Shown: positions 15,572 to 24,238 of the stretch, piece after piece | How positions within the stretch are numbered: the first letter of the stretch is position 1 | How the letters are laid out: each line of letters starts with the position of its first letter | From: Parabacteroides acidifaciens | Lineage (GTDB): Bacteria; Bacteroidota; Bacteroidia; Bacteroidales; Tannerellaceae | NCBI RefSeq assembly: GCF_003363715.1 | Contig: NZ_QREV01000048.1 | Coordinates: forward strand, 1 to 34,414 | Direction: 5' to 3' | Length of the DNA stretch: 34,414 nucleotides | Notes under the pieces: model-generated | Databases searched by the model: none | Told to the model about the DNA's origin: nothing | The model's input: the letters and a program-made list of their open reading frames with translations, nothing else | Made by a program: the position numbers and the translations under genes

Positions 15572-15903
15572 TCTAAATTACTTTTAGAACATTCATATAC
15601 TGCATACAATCCACGATTAAGGATAGTAATTTTGTCAATATCGTACTGTAGTCCGTTATGTTCTACACGCCAATCAGTTGTGATATCAAATAAATTGGCA
15701 TTGAATTTTAAATAATATTTCCCAGACAGAACATCATCTATACGATCGCTGTTGTTTTTCAATTCAATTATTTCAGAAAGGAACACATGAGAAGGTACAT
15801 ATTTTACAATTGATTCACCCGTCCTACTTTTTACACATTCAGGCTTAAATAATTGCATCTTATTTACCATCTTTCCCAAATTCACTTTGTTATCTTGTCC
15901 CAT
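15568..15903 (-). CDS. Head-tail joining protein (SPP1 gp16/HK97 gp9 type)
   Basis: A 111-aa beta-rich protein. Features are SGKYYLKFNANLFDITTDWR followed by VEHNGLQYDIDKITILNRGL, the usual W..E..G..Y.I..I...G run of phage head-tail joining proteins (Phage_H_T_join-like). It sits between the gp6-like connector and the tail terminator. The first ATG makes a 22-nt overlap with the gene upstream. An internal ATG at 15870 (Met12) would remove it and may be the true start. Confidence 0.68.
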   Translation of the reverse strand: MGQDNKVNLGKMVNKMQLFKPECVKSRTGESIVKYVPSHVFLSEIIELKNNSDRIDDVLSGKYYLKFNANLFDITTDWRVEHNGLQYDIDKITILNRGLYAVYECSKSNLE

Positions 15904-16190
15904 TTTCTAAAGTCTTTAATTAAATTTTTAGCCATTGTAGGCAGGCCATCAACACCATCTGTAGGGTTTTCAAACAATCTTCCGGCAGTCAAAAGAATAG
16001 CGGCTTTTATTTGATAAGGCACTCCTTCCTTAAAATCCACTGTAAAATCGATCCCAGCAAATTTTTCAACATCTCCTACCGCGGCCAATAACATAATTGT
16101 CAAATTATTATCTAACAAATCATGATAAATGCGCAAATGCTCTTTCAGCTCCTGCAAAGACACCGGACTATTGTTTAAATCACCTATCAT
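15882..16190 (-). CDS. Head-tail connector, gp6-like
   Basis: A 102-aa helical protein with the classic gp6-like opening: SLQELKEHLRIYHDLLDNNL, then LLAAVGDVEKFAGIDF, and IKAAILLTAGRLFENPTDGV. In HK97 and related phages this adaptor forms a ring below the portal after packaging. Its start shares a base with the stop of the upstream gene (TAATG), which suggests coupled translation. Confidence 0.85.
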   Translation of the reverse strand: MIGDLNNSPVSLQELKEHLRIYHDLLDNNLTIMLLAAVGDVEKFAGIDFTVDFKEGVPYQIKAAILLTAGRLFENPTDGVDGLPTMAKNLIKDFRKWDKITK

Positions 16191-16480
16191 TACTTACTCA
16201 ATATTTCGATAATTTCCACAGACGTTTTTTCACCAATCCCCTTGATATCAGTCAACACCTCTTTAGAAGCAAGAACCTGTTCCTTAGTCAACAACCCTTC
16301 TTTGATAAGAGCCGCGCGACCCGGAAGATCAGCGGGCAGATCACTACTGTCAGGCTGTTCCGACTGTTTGACAAACCCTTCATCAATCAGCTTTTTTGCC
16401 GTTTCTTCATCCATCCTTACGATGTCCCCGGCAAAGTATGCCAATCCTTGCCGGGACTTTATAAATTCAACCCACATCAC
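16190..16480 (-). CDS. Small head-region protein with HhH-like C-terminus
   Basis: A 96-aa protein. The first half is a small beta region (YFAGDIVRMDEETAKKLIDEG, residues 16-36). The C-terminal part ends in LTDIKGIGEKTSVEIIEIL, a helix-hairpin-helix-like element seen also in Rho/SAP-like tails of phage head genes. It starts in an ATGA overlap with the capsid gene and is followed by the connector. Many HK97-type phages carry a short protein here. DNA contact through the HhH is possible but unproven. Confidence 0.6.
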   Translation of the reverse strand: MMWVEFIKSRQGLAYFAGDIVRMDEETAKKLIDEGFVKQSEQPDSSDLPADLPGRAALIKEGLLTKEQVLASKEVLTDIKGIGEKTSVEIIEILSK

Positions 16481-17721
16481 GCAATAATATCCTTGATTGC
16501 CGCAAACGATCCGGCACGACGTACAAACACATCATGATAGGCATTCATCGTGATCTCAATTGCAGCCTCCTTTTTCAATGCATAAGGATCAGAAATCACA
16601 TCCAAGCCACCCCACTGGCAAATCAGCAGATCATTAAAATTGCCGAAAATAGCAGCACTCAAATTTTCCCCTGTTCCCTTTTTAATGTTAGAAGGCACAA
16701 TATTAGAAGCATACGCCCTATACCCGTTCACCTCATCTTTTTCCCAGATGTAACCTGATACCCCTGCTGATCTTAACGTGGTTTTGAGAGCACCACGAAC
16801 CTTCGCATTCGTCACATACGCCAACGATCCAAGATCGGCATTCGCTATAGCGATTGCGGTTTCCAGGTCAACCATATCCTTAAACGTTGGAGCACCACCG
16901 TTTTCCCCAATGATAACCGAACCAATACCCGAAGTATTCAGGAGCCCGGTAGGCTGCCCCGAACCACTACCGTTGATGGCTGCTGTTTCCAAAGCTTCAG
17001 CATGTGCATTCAAGATATCAGAAACAATCATCTGCTCGACATCAAAAGAACTTTGAATAATCAATTGTTTGGAAACAGGAACATTGAGAGACAATCTTTT
17101 GGGAGACAAGTTACGTGCAGAAAAGCCCTTCTTAGAATCGGAAACAGTTGTGTTTTCCCCTTCCCAACTTGCGGTAATAGCCTTACCATCGATCACAGAA
17201 ATATTGCCTACCAAACCGCTAAGATACTGTGCACCGGCAGACGCAAGTACAAGTCTTTTACGCAATTCCTCCTGATATCTCAAAGAGGTAGCGATTGTAT
17301 AACCGCCATCAGCCTGTGTTCCGGCCGTATTTCCACCAAAAGCACGGCTATAATTAAGTACACATACAGGAATACCAATTCCTTTCAATGCTATACCGGA
17401 ACGGCTACTTTCTTCTTTTGCAAGTTGTGCCATTTCCTGCTCAACACCGCTAAGCCCCTCACCGGATGCCAATTCACGGAAAAACTTTGCAAATGAAAAC
17501 TGCCTGGCAGCTTCTTTCACATCATCCGGGATCCGGCTGGCTGCAATGGCACGTTCCGCCGCTTCATCCACATTAATACGGTTCAATTCTTCGGTCAGGC
17601 TTTCTACTTCTGCCTGCAAGGCACGCAATTTCTCCTGCTCTTCAGGCTTGTCCATGATTGCACGCATGTCTGACAACTTTTGACTAAGTTCATTCTGAAC
17701 GTCTTTTCTTTTTCTTGCCAT
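16477..17721 (-). CDS. Major capsid protein, HK97 fold
   Basis: A 414-aa capsid protein. The N-terminal 65 residues are a charged coiled coil (the delta/scaffold domain: RKDVQNELSQKLSDMRAIMD and so on), which the prohead protease should remove. The HK97 core follows: GGYTIATSLRYQEELRKRL near residues 143-161, WEGENTTVSDSKKGFSARNL, the VSKQLIIQSSFDVEQMIV helix, and a C-terminal VRRAGSFAAIKDIIA. Length and domain order are normal. It lies directly after the protease gene, as expected. Confidence 0.93.
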   Translation of the reverse strand: MARKRKDVQNELSQKLSDMRAIMDKPEEQEKLRALQAEVESLTEELNRINVDEAAERAIAASRIPDDVKEAARQFSFAKFFRELASGEGLSGVEQEMAQLAKEESSRSGIALKGIGIPVCVLNYSRAFGGNTAGTQADGGYTIATSLRYQEELRKRLVLASAGAQYLSGLVGNISVIDGKAITASWEGENTTVSDSKKGFSARNLSPKRLSLNVPVSKQLIIQSSFDVEQMIVSDILNAHAEALETAAINGSGSGQPTGLLNTSGIGSVIIGENGGAPTFKDMVDLETAIAIANADLGSLAYVTNAKVRGALKTTLRSAGVSGYIWEKDEVNGYRAYASNIVPSNIKKGTGENLSAAIFGNFNDLLICQWGGLDVISDPYALKKEAAIEITMNAYHDVFVRRAGSFAAIKDIIA

Positions 17722-17735
17722 GATAACTACTATTA

Positions 17736-18404
17736 TTAAATTCTACAAATTGCCGCATAACCCTCTATCATACTCCTGATACATTCCCCGGAAACAACGT
17801 TGTTCCCTTCGTCTTCACCCAGGCTTTCGCCTTCATCCATATCGTCTGTCTGTTCATCCGGGCAAAACCTTACCAAACCATCGGTATAATACCCTTCATC
17901 CTCTTCCAATTCCGTAGACGTTTCAGCACCATGCGAACGCACTAATGCATTTTTATTAGAAGGGATAGGTACTACAGATATCTCCAACAGTTCACGTTTC
18001 CCGATATAATAAGTTGGATTTTCACCTTCAAGAGCTTCCTGACCTTCGCCCCATTTTCCATTTTCCAACGGAAAATAACGGATAGAGACACCTTTATAAG
18101 TGCCGGCAAGGAATTTGCGGAAAACTGTTTCTGCCAATGGATTAATCTCCTTTTCCTCAAAAGTTATTTCTCCCAATAGCTTATTCCCTTCTATCCATGC
18201 ACGCGCAGATCCGATAGCCATATTTGGATCAGAAGAATAGGCATTATGATTGAACAGAGCTATCCCGTTTTTCTCAAAACGATCCAGTACCCAGCCGGTA
18301 GCGGTGAACACCGTACCATACGAATCACGTGTCTCATCCGAAAAAACAAAAGGGATCGTCCTTGTCTTTTCCACATCTTTACCAAACTTTCTGACGTTAC
18401 TCAT
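17736..18404 (-). CDS. Prohead protease, HK97 family (U35-type)
   Basis: A 222-aa serine protease of the HK97 prohead type. It has the N-terminal strand RTIPFVFSDETRDSYGTVF, the catalytic histidine in ALFNHN (His53), the GTYKGVSIRYFP block with the probable nucleophile Ser107, and the ELLEISVVPIPSNKNAL stretch typical of the family (residues 144-160). An acidic tail of about 60 residues follows and is probably cleaved or disordered. It removes the capsid delta domain during maturation. It overlaps the portal gene by 8 nt. Confidence 0.92.
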   Translation of the reverse strand: MSNVRKFGKDVEKTRTIPFVFSDETRDSYGTVFTATGWVLDRFEKNGIALFNHNAYSSDPNMAIGSARAWIEGNKLLGEITFEEKEINPLAETVFRKFLAGTYKGVSIRYFPLENGKWGEGQEALEGENPTYYIGKRELLEISVVPIPSNKNALVRSHGAETSTELEEDEGYYTDGLVRFCPDEQTDDMDEGESLGEDEGNNVVSGECIRSMIEGYAAICRI

Positions 18405-19647
18405 TGTCTTTCTCCTTTCCTGAATTTTCTTTTTCGTTCTCTTCTTCCTTTCCGGTTATATTCTGATTCGAAGGATATAGATATTCGTCCAATCCTTCTA
18501 CCTGGTTACGGTTCTCTATCTCTCTCACCTCATTACGATTCAACCAGCCGTCCAAAATTGCATTATGATAAAATGCAGCACGTGTTTTCATATCTCCACG
18601 TAAAAAGCCGTCTATATTGAATTTCATTTCAATCTTTCCCAGCTCATTATCAAAAAGCAATTTGTTTTCAAGTTCTACCTCATAACGTTTTAAAGTAGGA
18701 CGCATGGAGTACTTGATAAACTGGATATCCTGATGTTCTATATTTGAAAATGTGGCCCGGCTTAATTCTGCCAATAAATGAGGAGGGACATTAAATATAC
18801 GTGCGATATCCTGTATGGCTAATGTCCTTGTTTGGATCATTTGAGCGGCTTCCGGCGCCATTCCGATAGATTTGTATTTCCATCCACCATCAAGTAATGC
18901 CGTTTCATGATTGGAATTTCCATTAAACTTTTCCTGAAATTCCTTGAAATCAGTAACACCCATTGTCCGGTCATTTTCCAGAACAGCCTTTATGTTACCG
19001 CCTTTATCAAAAAATTCATTGCCAAAAGCCGTCGCTCCAATCCCCGATCTGATAGCAGGAGAATTGTAAGATATAGGATTGATGCCCCTAATACCATCTA
19101 TAGATAATGAGAAAAAGTGGAGCATGTCATCATCACTATAGAGTCCATCATACCATCTTGAACCGGAAACCCGGAACCACTTTTTCCCATTTGAGAGTGT
19201 AACATAAACATATTTCGGATGTATAGGCAGCAATTCCACCGGAACTGCTGAACTATTACGCCGGATCAACACATAAGCATTCCCCCAACCATCCAGGCAA
19301 GAATTTGTATATTCCCAAAAAGAAAACACATTCATATACCCATTAGGACGATATTTTATCAACTTGTAAATAGGATGATTTAACGCTTCTATCTTCCCGC
19401 TTTCAATCCGTTCCGTTAGTGTTTTTGGAAGAGAGGCCACACATTCGGCACGCAATCTCATGGCAGCAAACACAGCCGTAAATTTCATTGCTGTATCAAG
19501 TGGTATTTCACCGCCAATGCCATTAAACAAAGACATGGAATCAAAATTCATACTCTGACTTCCTGATACGTTTTGTCCCGGTGTTTCCTTTTCAGAAACA
19601 GAACGTTTAAACGGATTATTTAATTTCAGATTAAAGTTTAATTCCAT
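18397..19647 (-). CDS. Portal protein, HK97 family
   Basis: With the start at 19647 the protein has 416 aa and opens MELNFNLKLNNPFKRS. It shows the HK97 portal pattern: MKFTAVFAAMRLRAECVASL, the WGNAYVLIRRNS block, GATAFGNEFFDKGG, and DIARIFNVPPHLLAELSRAT, which is the family's best signature. It forms the 12-fold ring through which DNA enters. A longer frame to 19716 adds MCVCVCVLL, encoded by a (GT)n repeat. I reject that extension because it is low-complexity and lies outside the family pattern. Confidence 0.9.
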   Translation of the reverse strand: MELNFNLKLNNPFKRSVSEKETPGQNVSGSQSMNFDSMSLFNGIGGEIPLDTAMKFTAVFAAMRLRAECVASLPKTLTERIESGKIEALNHPIYKLIKYRPNGYMNVFSFWEYTNSCLDGWGNAYVLIRRNSSAVPVELLPIHPKYVYVTLSNGKKWFRVSGSRWYDGLYSDDDMLHFFSLSIDGIRGINPISYNSPAIRSGIGATAFGNEFFDKGGNIKAVLENDRTMGVTDFKEFQEKFNGNSNHETALLDGGWKYKSIGMAPEAAQMIQTRTLAIQDIARIFNVPPHLLAELSRATFSNIEHQDIQFIKYSMRPTLKRYEVELENKLLFDNELGKIEMKFNIDGFLRGDMKTRAAFYHNAILDGWLNRNEVREIENRNQVEGLDEYLYPSNQNITGKEEENEKENSGKEKDNE

Positions 19648-19694
19648 CTTTATTTTTTTTACAAAGTTCCAGATTCGATAAATCGTCTGCAATA

Positions 19695-19720
19695 ACACAC
19701 ACACACATACACACACACAT
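19695..19720. repeat. (AC)n dinucleotide repeat
   Basis: Six AC units, one AT, then five AC units and AT, in the gap between TerL and portal. Such microsatellites are rare in bacterial and phage DNA and prone to slippage. It sits about 50-70 nt upstream of the portal start on the coding strand, in the untranslated leader. Confidence 0.9.
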
Positions 19721-19752
19721 TTTTGTTAATATATATTTATTACAAAACAGCA

Positions 19753-19793
19753 AAAGGCGCATAAATTCTTATTTACCGAATTTACGCGCCTTT
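19753..19793. terminator. 16-bp hairpin between terminase and portal genes
   Basis: Arms AAAGGCGCATAAATTC (19753-19768) and GAATTTACGCGCCTTT (19778-19793) pair over 16 bp with one G-T wobble and a 9-nt loop. On the minus strand a short T run follows. It could partly stop terminase transcription, act in the opposite direction, or protect mRNA ends. It splits the packaging genes from the head operon. Confidence 0.65.
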
Positions 19794-19858
19794 CAATATT
19801 ACAAATAATTAACTAAATAGCATTACACATTTAACAGTATAACACTATTGTTTAAACG

Positions 19859-21541
19859 TTACATTTTCACCGTATAAAAGCCTTTATATGTATATGTGCT
19901 CTCATCTTCGTCTTTTGACATATAAGTTCCATAAGCATTTGCCATAGAAACAACTCCATCAATCTTTTCAATACTCCTTTTTTTATCAAGTTTGATGTTA
20001 TCGTTCGCATCCCGGTACACAACGACATTCCTAAACATCCATCGGATAACAGGATTACCCATCAAATCAATAGACCCTGCCGTTACATCTGCTTCTATCT
20101 TCTTAGTCGGTTCCGACATGTTTTGCATGGATTGGCTAAACTCATCCAGCAATTCGTCAAAACCTTCTTTCTGTAATCCCTGTATAACACCGTGATAAGC
20201 TTTAGCGGGGTCAAAGGCTATTCTTTTGACATCATACTTTTTCAATACACTGGACAAATCCGATACAAAGAAGTCTATGTCAATCACATCACCTGGCGTT
20301 ATGTTGATCCAACCTTCTTTATGCCATTGCCTGTAATCAATCCGATCCTCTTTTTGAATAACTTTTCCTTCCGGAATCCAAAAATAAAACCGAAAAGCCG
20401 GGACAGGCAGTTTCGGAAAATATAACGCAAGTGAGTTAATATCGACATGAGAAGCAAGGTCAAGCCCGGCATAGCATTCTTGGCCGGACAAATCTTCCTC
20501 CGTTGTTCCGTGATCACAAGCTAAAACTTTTTCGTCCTGAATCCAAACATCAGGTGCATCCACCCACATATTCAAGTTTTTTGTCTTGAAATTAACCTCT
20601 TTAGTTCCTCCTTTATTCTTCGCGCTTGTAAATTCATTCTGCATATAATGCTCATATACTGATATCCCATAATTTGGATTTGCCTTCTGCCACGTTACCA
20701 AGTCATCCCATTCGTCCCCCTTATCAGGGCAATATATAATGACAAACGTATTCTCCTGAATCTTGACACCTTTCAATATGTCAACATACAACGAACGCAT
20801 TGAATAATATGGGAGTGACATATTACTACCCGCCGTCGTAATTGAAAATACCAATGGTTGCCGCCTGGCCCCCATACCGGTAGTTATAAGATGATACAGA
20901 TCGTCACTTGTCCAGGCGTGCATCTCATCACAGATAGCACAATGTGGAGACAAACCATCTTTATTCTTTGTCTCTTTAGACAGTGGTTTATAACTTGATG
21001 CTGTACGTTCATAGACTATAGATGTTTTCCAGACAGTGAGATATGCTTTCAATTCTGGGGATTGCTCGATCATCAGCTTTGCCGCATCCCAACAAATGGA
21101 TGCCTGTGTCTTATCTACAGCCGCCGAATAAACTTCTGCACCGGCTTCCCCATCCAGGACAAGCATAAACAATGCAATCCCGGCGGCAAATGTTGTCTTT
21201 CCATTTTTTCGGGCAACCTCAACATTCGCATACATGAACCGCCTCCGCCCGTCTGCCGTTTTCCACCCAAACACACACCAGACAATAAAACACTGCCAAT
21301 CTTCTAATTCCAATTCTTTTCCAGCCCATTCACCCTTATAGTGCCGAAGCAATGTAAAGAATGCGAGGGCTGTCTTTGCTGCTTTCTCATCAAAATACAA
21401 CCCCTTCTCCGTTGCATTTTCCATGTCGTCCAAATGTCTTTTTACTGCCAGCTTTTCAAGTTCTCCGGCAACCCTTTCCCCCGACATAACTCTATCAATA
21501 TACGACAGGGCTTTCTTTTTATATATCTCCGACTTTTTCAT
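19859..21541 (-). CDS. terL: Terminase large subunit (TerL)
   Basis: A 560-aa packaging ATPase/nuclease. The ATPase domain shows the Walker A-type motif ARKNGKTT (residues 110-117), ICDEMHAW as Walker B (Asp205-Glu206) and VFSITTAGS as the coupling motif (231-239). The nuclease domain has AGLDLAS (Asp361), RIAFDPAKA and a late acidic DGVVSMANAYGTYMS. It drives DNA into the prohead and cuts it. It overlaps TerS by 4 nt. Length is normal for the Terminase_1 family. Confidence 0.94.
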   Translation of the reverse strand: MKKSEIYKKKALSYIDRVMSGERVAGELEKLAVKRHLDDMENATEKGLYFDEKAAKTALAFFTLLRHYKGEWAGKELELEDWQCFIVWCVFGWKTADGRRRFMYANVEVARKNGKTTFAAGIALFMLVLDGEAGAEVYSAAVDKTQASICWDAAKLMIEQSPELKAYLTVWKTSIVYERTASSYKPLSKETKNKDGLSPHCAICDEMHAWTSDDLYHLITTGMGARRQPLVFSITTAGSNMSLPYYSMRSLYVDILKGVKIQENTFVIIYCPDKGDEWDDLVTWQKANPNYGISVYEHYMQNEFTSAKNKGGTKEVNFKTKNLNMWVDAPDVWIQDEKVLACDHGTTEEDLSGQECYAGLDLASHVDINSLALYFPKLPVPAFRFYFWIPEGKVIQKEDRIDYRQWHKEGWINITPGDVIDIDFFVSDLSSVLKKYDVKRIAFDPAKAYHGVIQGLQKEGFDELLDEFSQSMQNMSEPTKKIEADVTAGSIDLMGNPVIRWMFRNVVVYRDANDNIKLDKKRSIEKIDGVVSMANAYGTYMSKDEDESTYTYKGFYTVKM

Positions 21542-22032
21542 ATATTCGCAAGTAAATTTTTAAACGGGTCCTGCTCTTCATGTTCTTGTTGGTTGATCCT
21601 CTGTCTGGAGACAGGAGTAAAACCGAACTCCGCCCCTATCCGATTAACATCATCAACCATTTGCTTGTACATTTTAGTTTCCGGACGGACCACATAACCG
21701 GTCAATCGCCCTTCCTTATCGTATTTTTCTTCTGCCGGTTTCCGCATACCTTCCATACAGGAAAACAATACATCCAAGCTATTAGCGTACACGGCCAGAT
21801 GCTCTATATCCAATTCGGTAAGAACCCCCAGCGCAATAAGTTGGTTAGCTTTCGTTTTAAAAATCTCCTTTGCCCTTTTCGTTGGCAACAATTTCAAACG
21901 AGACGTTGACAATATCTTTTTTATGTCTGTTATCCGGTCTGCATGATCTACAGATCCAGACAGTCTACAGGGCTGATCTGTCCCCCTTAAAATTTTCACC
22001 GCATCCGGCGTTACTTTTCTTCCTTTAGCCAT
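21538..22032 (-). CDS. terS: Terminase small subunit, P27 family
   Basis: With the start at 22032 the protein has 164 aa and opens MAKGRKVTPDAVKILRGTDQ, the usual P27-family start. A longer frame to 22071 adds 13 residues that do not fit. The helical DNA-binding core follows, with NQLIALGVLTELDIEHLAVY and a C-terminal region ending EHEEQDPFKNLLANI that probably contacts TerL. It recognises the packaging site, which should be close to this gene; the noncoding stretch just upstream is the natural candidate. Confidence 0.88.
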   Translation of the reverse strand: MAKGRKVTPDAVKILRGTDQPCRLSGSVDHADRITDIKKILSTSRLKLLPTKRAKEIFKTKANQLIALGVLTELDIEHLAVYANSLDVLFSCMEGMRKPAEEKYDKEGRLTGYVVRPETKMYKQMVDDVNRIGAEFGFTPVSRQRINQQEHEEQDPFKNLLANI

Positions 22033-22300
22033 ATCTATTGTATTTATAAAAAACTCCAATTTTGCACGCACGCGTTTTGGGTTAAGGGCGTGGTCTCGGC
22101 AAATTTTGATTCAGAGATTTTCACCCCCCTCCCCCTGTCTGATCCACACACACTTAAACCGCTCCAAAGTCTCATCACAAAAAGTCGCTAACTAAACAAG
22201 GTACTATGCAATACATAAAAGTATAAACTATTACATTACACACCCAGACCATCGTTTTATAATGTTTTCAAACGCCATTTGAAGCCATTCCAGCCGCATA
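22033..22300. other. Noncoding region upstream of TerS, cos/pac candidate
   Basis: 268 bp without a gene between the recombinase pair and TerS. Seen in it: a polypyrimidine run at 22124-22136 (CCCCCCTCCCCCT), a GC-rich patch around 22068-22100 and a 6-bp inverted repeat at 22267-22283 (TTCAAA, TTTGAA). No clear TAnnTTTG promoter was found. In HK97-like phages the cos site lies next to the terminase genes, so it is a fair candidate for the packaging cut, but no cleavage point can be named. Confidence 0.35.
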
Positions 22301-23206
22301 TCAGAACGCATCATCCAGAGCACGGACAGCAGGATTATCCAACCTTAAATCTTCGTCTACAGACTTCAAATAGATTTCCGTTGTTTCAATCCTTCTATGC
22401 CCTAACATCAATTGTACTTCTTTGATGGGAACTTTATTCATTATAGCCTGCACTGCTGCCGTGTGTCTTAATGAATGTGCCGTTTTCTGCTTTGAATAAA
22501 CTCCGGCCTTTTTCATATAAGTTGTCACAATCTTACTAATTCCTTTAGGAGTAAGAGGGTGTTCACCCGTTGTACAATGAGTAAGGAATACATATTCAGA
22601 TCCATCACTCACCCCTCTAAAACTTATATAATCCATAACAGGCTGTATTGCTTTATTCGTCAGTCCTAAACGTTCTGTCCGCTCATTGTCGCCTTTGCGC
22701 TGTATCAAGATAGAACATCGGTTATCATGCATACACACATCACATACACGTAACCTTGACGCTTCCACGCATCGGATACCAGAACGCAGCATTAAATTAA
22801 TCAATGCATAATTACGTTTACCCGATACTGTCTCTGTATCTATCACGCTATAAAGCCTGGATATCTCATCGACCGAAAGATGAGACTTTCTATATCCTAT
22901 TCTTTTATGTCTAAGCTTTATACCTGCCGCAATATTCTCATGTTCACCTATAGCCTCACAATATTCAAAGAACATTCTTACTACTGTCAAGTAAGAATCT
23001 ATTGTATTCTCTGACTTCTCTTCACGCAACAGAGTAGACTTATATTCTATAACATCAGATCGCTTCAGGTCCTTTATATTACGGCCTGTAATCACAACCC
23101 ATTTGGCAAACTGATTAAGGATTCTTAGATACAAAGCTCTACTATTGTCCCTTATATCCTGATTACCAACAAATTCTTTTGACAACTTACTAAACAATTG
23201 CTTCAT
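22301..23206 (-). CDS. Tyrosine recombinase 1 of a tandem pair
   Basis: A 301-aa tyrosine recombinase with a full catalytic set: Arg145 (SGIRCVEASRL), Lys171, His244 and Arg247 (AHSLRHTAAVQ), His270 (LGHRRIETTEIY) and the nucleophile Tyr279. The N-terminal SAM-like core-binding domain covers about 1-95, with no arm-binding domain. This makes it closer to XerC/XerD-type recombinases than to large phage integrases. It follows the second recombinase by 19 nt on the same strand and lies in the lytic part of the phage, far from the integrase at the right end. Confidence 0.9.
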   Translation of the reverse strand: MKQLFSKLSKEFVGNQDIRDNSRALYLRILNQFAKWVVITGRNIKDLKRSDVIEYKSTLLREEKSENTIDSYLTVVRMFFEYCEAIGEHENIAAGIKLRHKRIGYRKSHLSVDEISRLYSVIDTETVSGKRNYALINLMLRSGIRCVEASRLRVCDVCMHDNRCSILIQRKGDNERTERLGLTNKAIQPVMDYISFRGVSDGSEYVFLTHCTTGEHPLTPKGISKIVTTYMKKAGVYSKQKTAHSLRHTAAVQAIMNKVPIKEVQLMLGHRRIETTEIYLKSVDEDLRLDNPAVRALDDAF

Positions 23207-23225
23207 AATATTCTATTTAGTCAAT

Positions 23226-24188
23226 CTATGATAGATATCCGGTCCCGGCTAATGATCTCGCATTATCCTCTAATGTTAATCGATTATAGCGGGAAAAACA
23301 AGCAGAGGACTTGTGACCGGTTAGTTTCATTATCATATTCTCCGGAACCTTATCACGTATTGTATTGGTAATAAACGTTCGTCGTGCAGTATGAGAGGAA
23401 ACCATATCACACTTTTCTTTTTTCACCATCACAATTTGACCTCCCTGATCTTCTTCGTAAGTTATGAGGTCTGTTAATCCTGCTTTTCGGCAGATCAATT
23501 TTATTGTTTTGTTGAAATATTGAATACATCGTGCATCAGGTAAACTCCCGTCATATTTTGCAAATATTTCTCTCACATAATCTGTCACGGGAACGACTGC
23601 TTTATTTTTCGTTTTCTTTTGGAGAATGAAAATATTATCTCCCTTAATATTATCCATTGAGATACGAGAATAATCAGAATACCGTTGTCCAGTCATGCAA
23701 CCTACAATAAAAAGATCCCGGATTTCTTCTTGCTTTTTTGTCAGCCCATCATAATAATAAAGCCGAGCAATTTCTTTTTCTTTCAGATAAATATGCGTGG
23801 ATTCATTTTCCCTAACCTTAGCATCTGTATATGAATCATCAACAGCCCATCCGTTTAGGTAAGCCTTTCCAAGTAAGTACTTCAGCTTTATCACGATGGC
23901 TTGTATAGTGGATGTTTTAAGCCCTTTTTCAACATAGAGATATTCTACAAATCCGTCAATTTCCTCTTTGCCTATATCTTTGGTAGAAAAGGAACGCCCT
24001 ATTGATTCCTGATAAGAAAGAAAATGCTCCAACAGGTTATGAAACGCATTGAAGTGTCTTCCTTTCTTTTTCAAGTTAATATAAATTACCCCAAACTGAA
24101 TAAAATTCTTTGTCGGTAATTTGCGATAATATTCGCTTTGAAGTTGTTCGTTCGTATATTGTGAAAAATCTAACTGAAGTGCTCCCAT
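23226..24188 (-). CDS. Tyrosine recombinase 2 of a tandem pair
   Basis: A 320-aa tyrosine recombinase with Arg169 (TGQRYSDYSRI), a likely Lys192, His266 and Arg269 (HTARRTFIT), His292 (TGHKSSACFSRY) and Tyr301. A SAM-like domain covers about residues 45-110. The protein is only distantly similar to its neighbour, so the pair is not a recent duplication and may work as a heteromer like XerC-XerD. The upstream region carries an 18-bp palindrome and a divergent small-RNA-like unit. The role could be excision, inversion or multimer resolution. Confidence 0.9.
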   Translation of the reverse strand: MGALQLDFSQYTNEQLQSEYYRKLPTKNFIQFGVIYINLKKKGRHFNAFHNLLEHFLSYQESIGRSFSTKDIGKEEIDGFVEYLYVEKGLKTSTIQAIVIKLKYLLGKAYLNGWAVDDSYTDAKVRENESTHIYLKEKEIARLYYYDGLTKKQEEIRDLFIVGCMTGQRYSDYSRISMDNIKGDNIFILQKKTKNKAVVPVTDYVREIFAKYDGSLPDARCIQYFNKTIKLICRKAGLTDLITYEEDQGGQIVMVKKEKCDMVSSHTARRTFITNTIRDKVPENMIMKLTGHKSSACFSRYNRLTLEDNARSLAGTGYLS

Positions 24189-24202
24189 GATTGATTGTAT
24201 AT

Positions 24203-24238
24203 TTTGTAAATCAGAAAATTACACTACATTTGTAGTGT
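24203..24238 (+). promoter_or_regulatory. Plus-strand promoter with 18-bp palindromic operator
   Basis: TTTG at 24203-24206, an 18-nt spacer and TACATTTG at 24225-24232 fit the Bacteroides promoter. The -7 box lies inside the palindrome ACACTACATTTGTAGTGT (24221-24238, arms of 8 bp around TT), so a dimeric regulator bound there would block transcription. The same site lies upstream of the recombinase pair on the other strand. Confidence 0.6.

Noticed and set aside
19648-19716. Longer portal start giving MCVCVCVLL
   Set aside because: The extra 23 residues come from a (GT)n repeat and do not belong to the portal family. The internal ATG at 19647 gives the expected N-terminus.
22033-22071. Longer terminase small-subunit start
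   Set aside because: P27-family proteins begin close to MAKGRKVTP; the extra 13 residues have no family support.
22261-22290. 6-bp inverted repeat as terminator of the recombinase operon
   Set aside because: The stem is short and AT-rich with no T-tract, so chance is likely. It is mentioned only inside the gap description.
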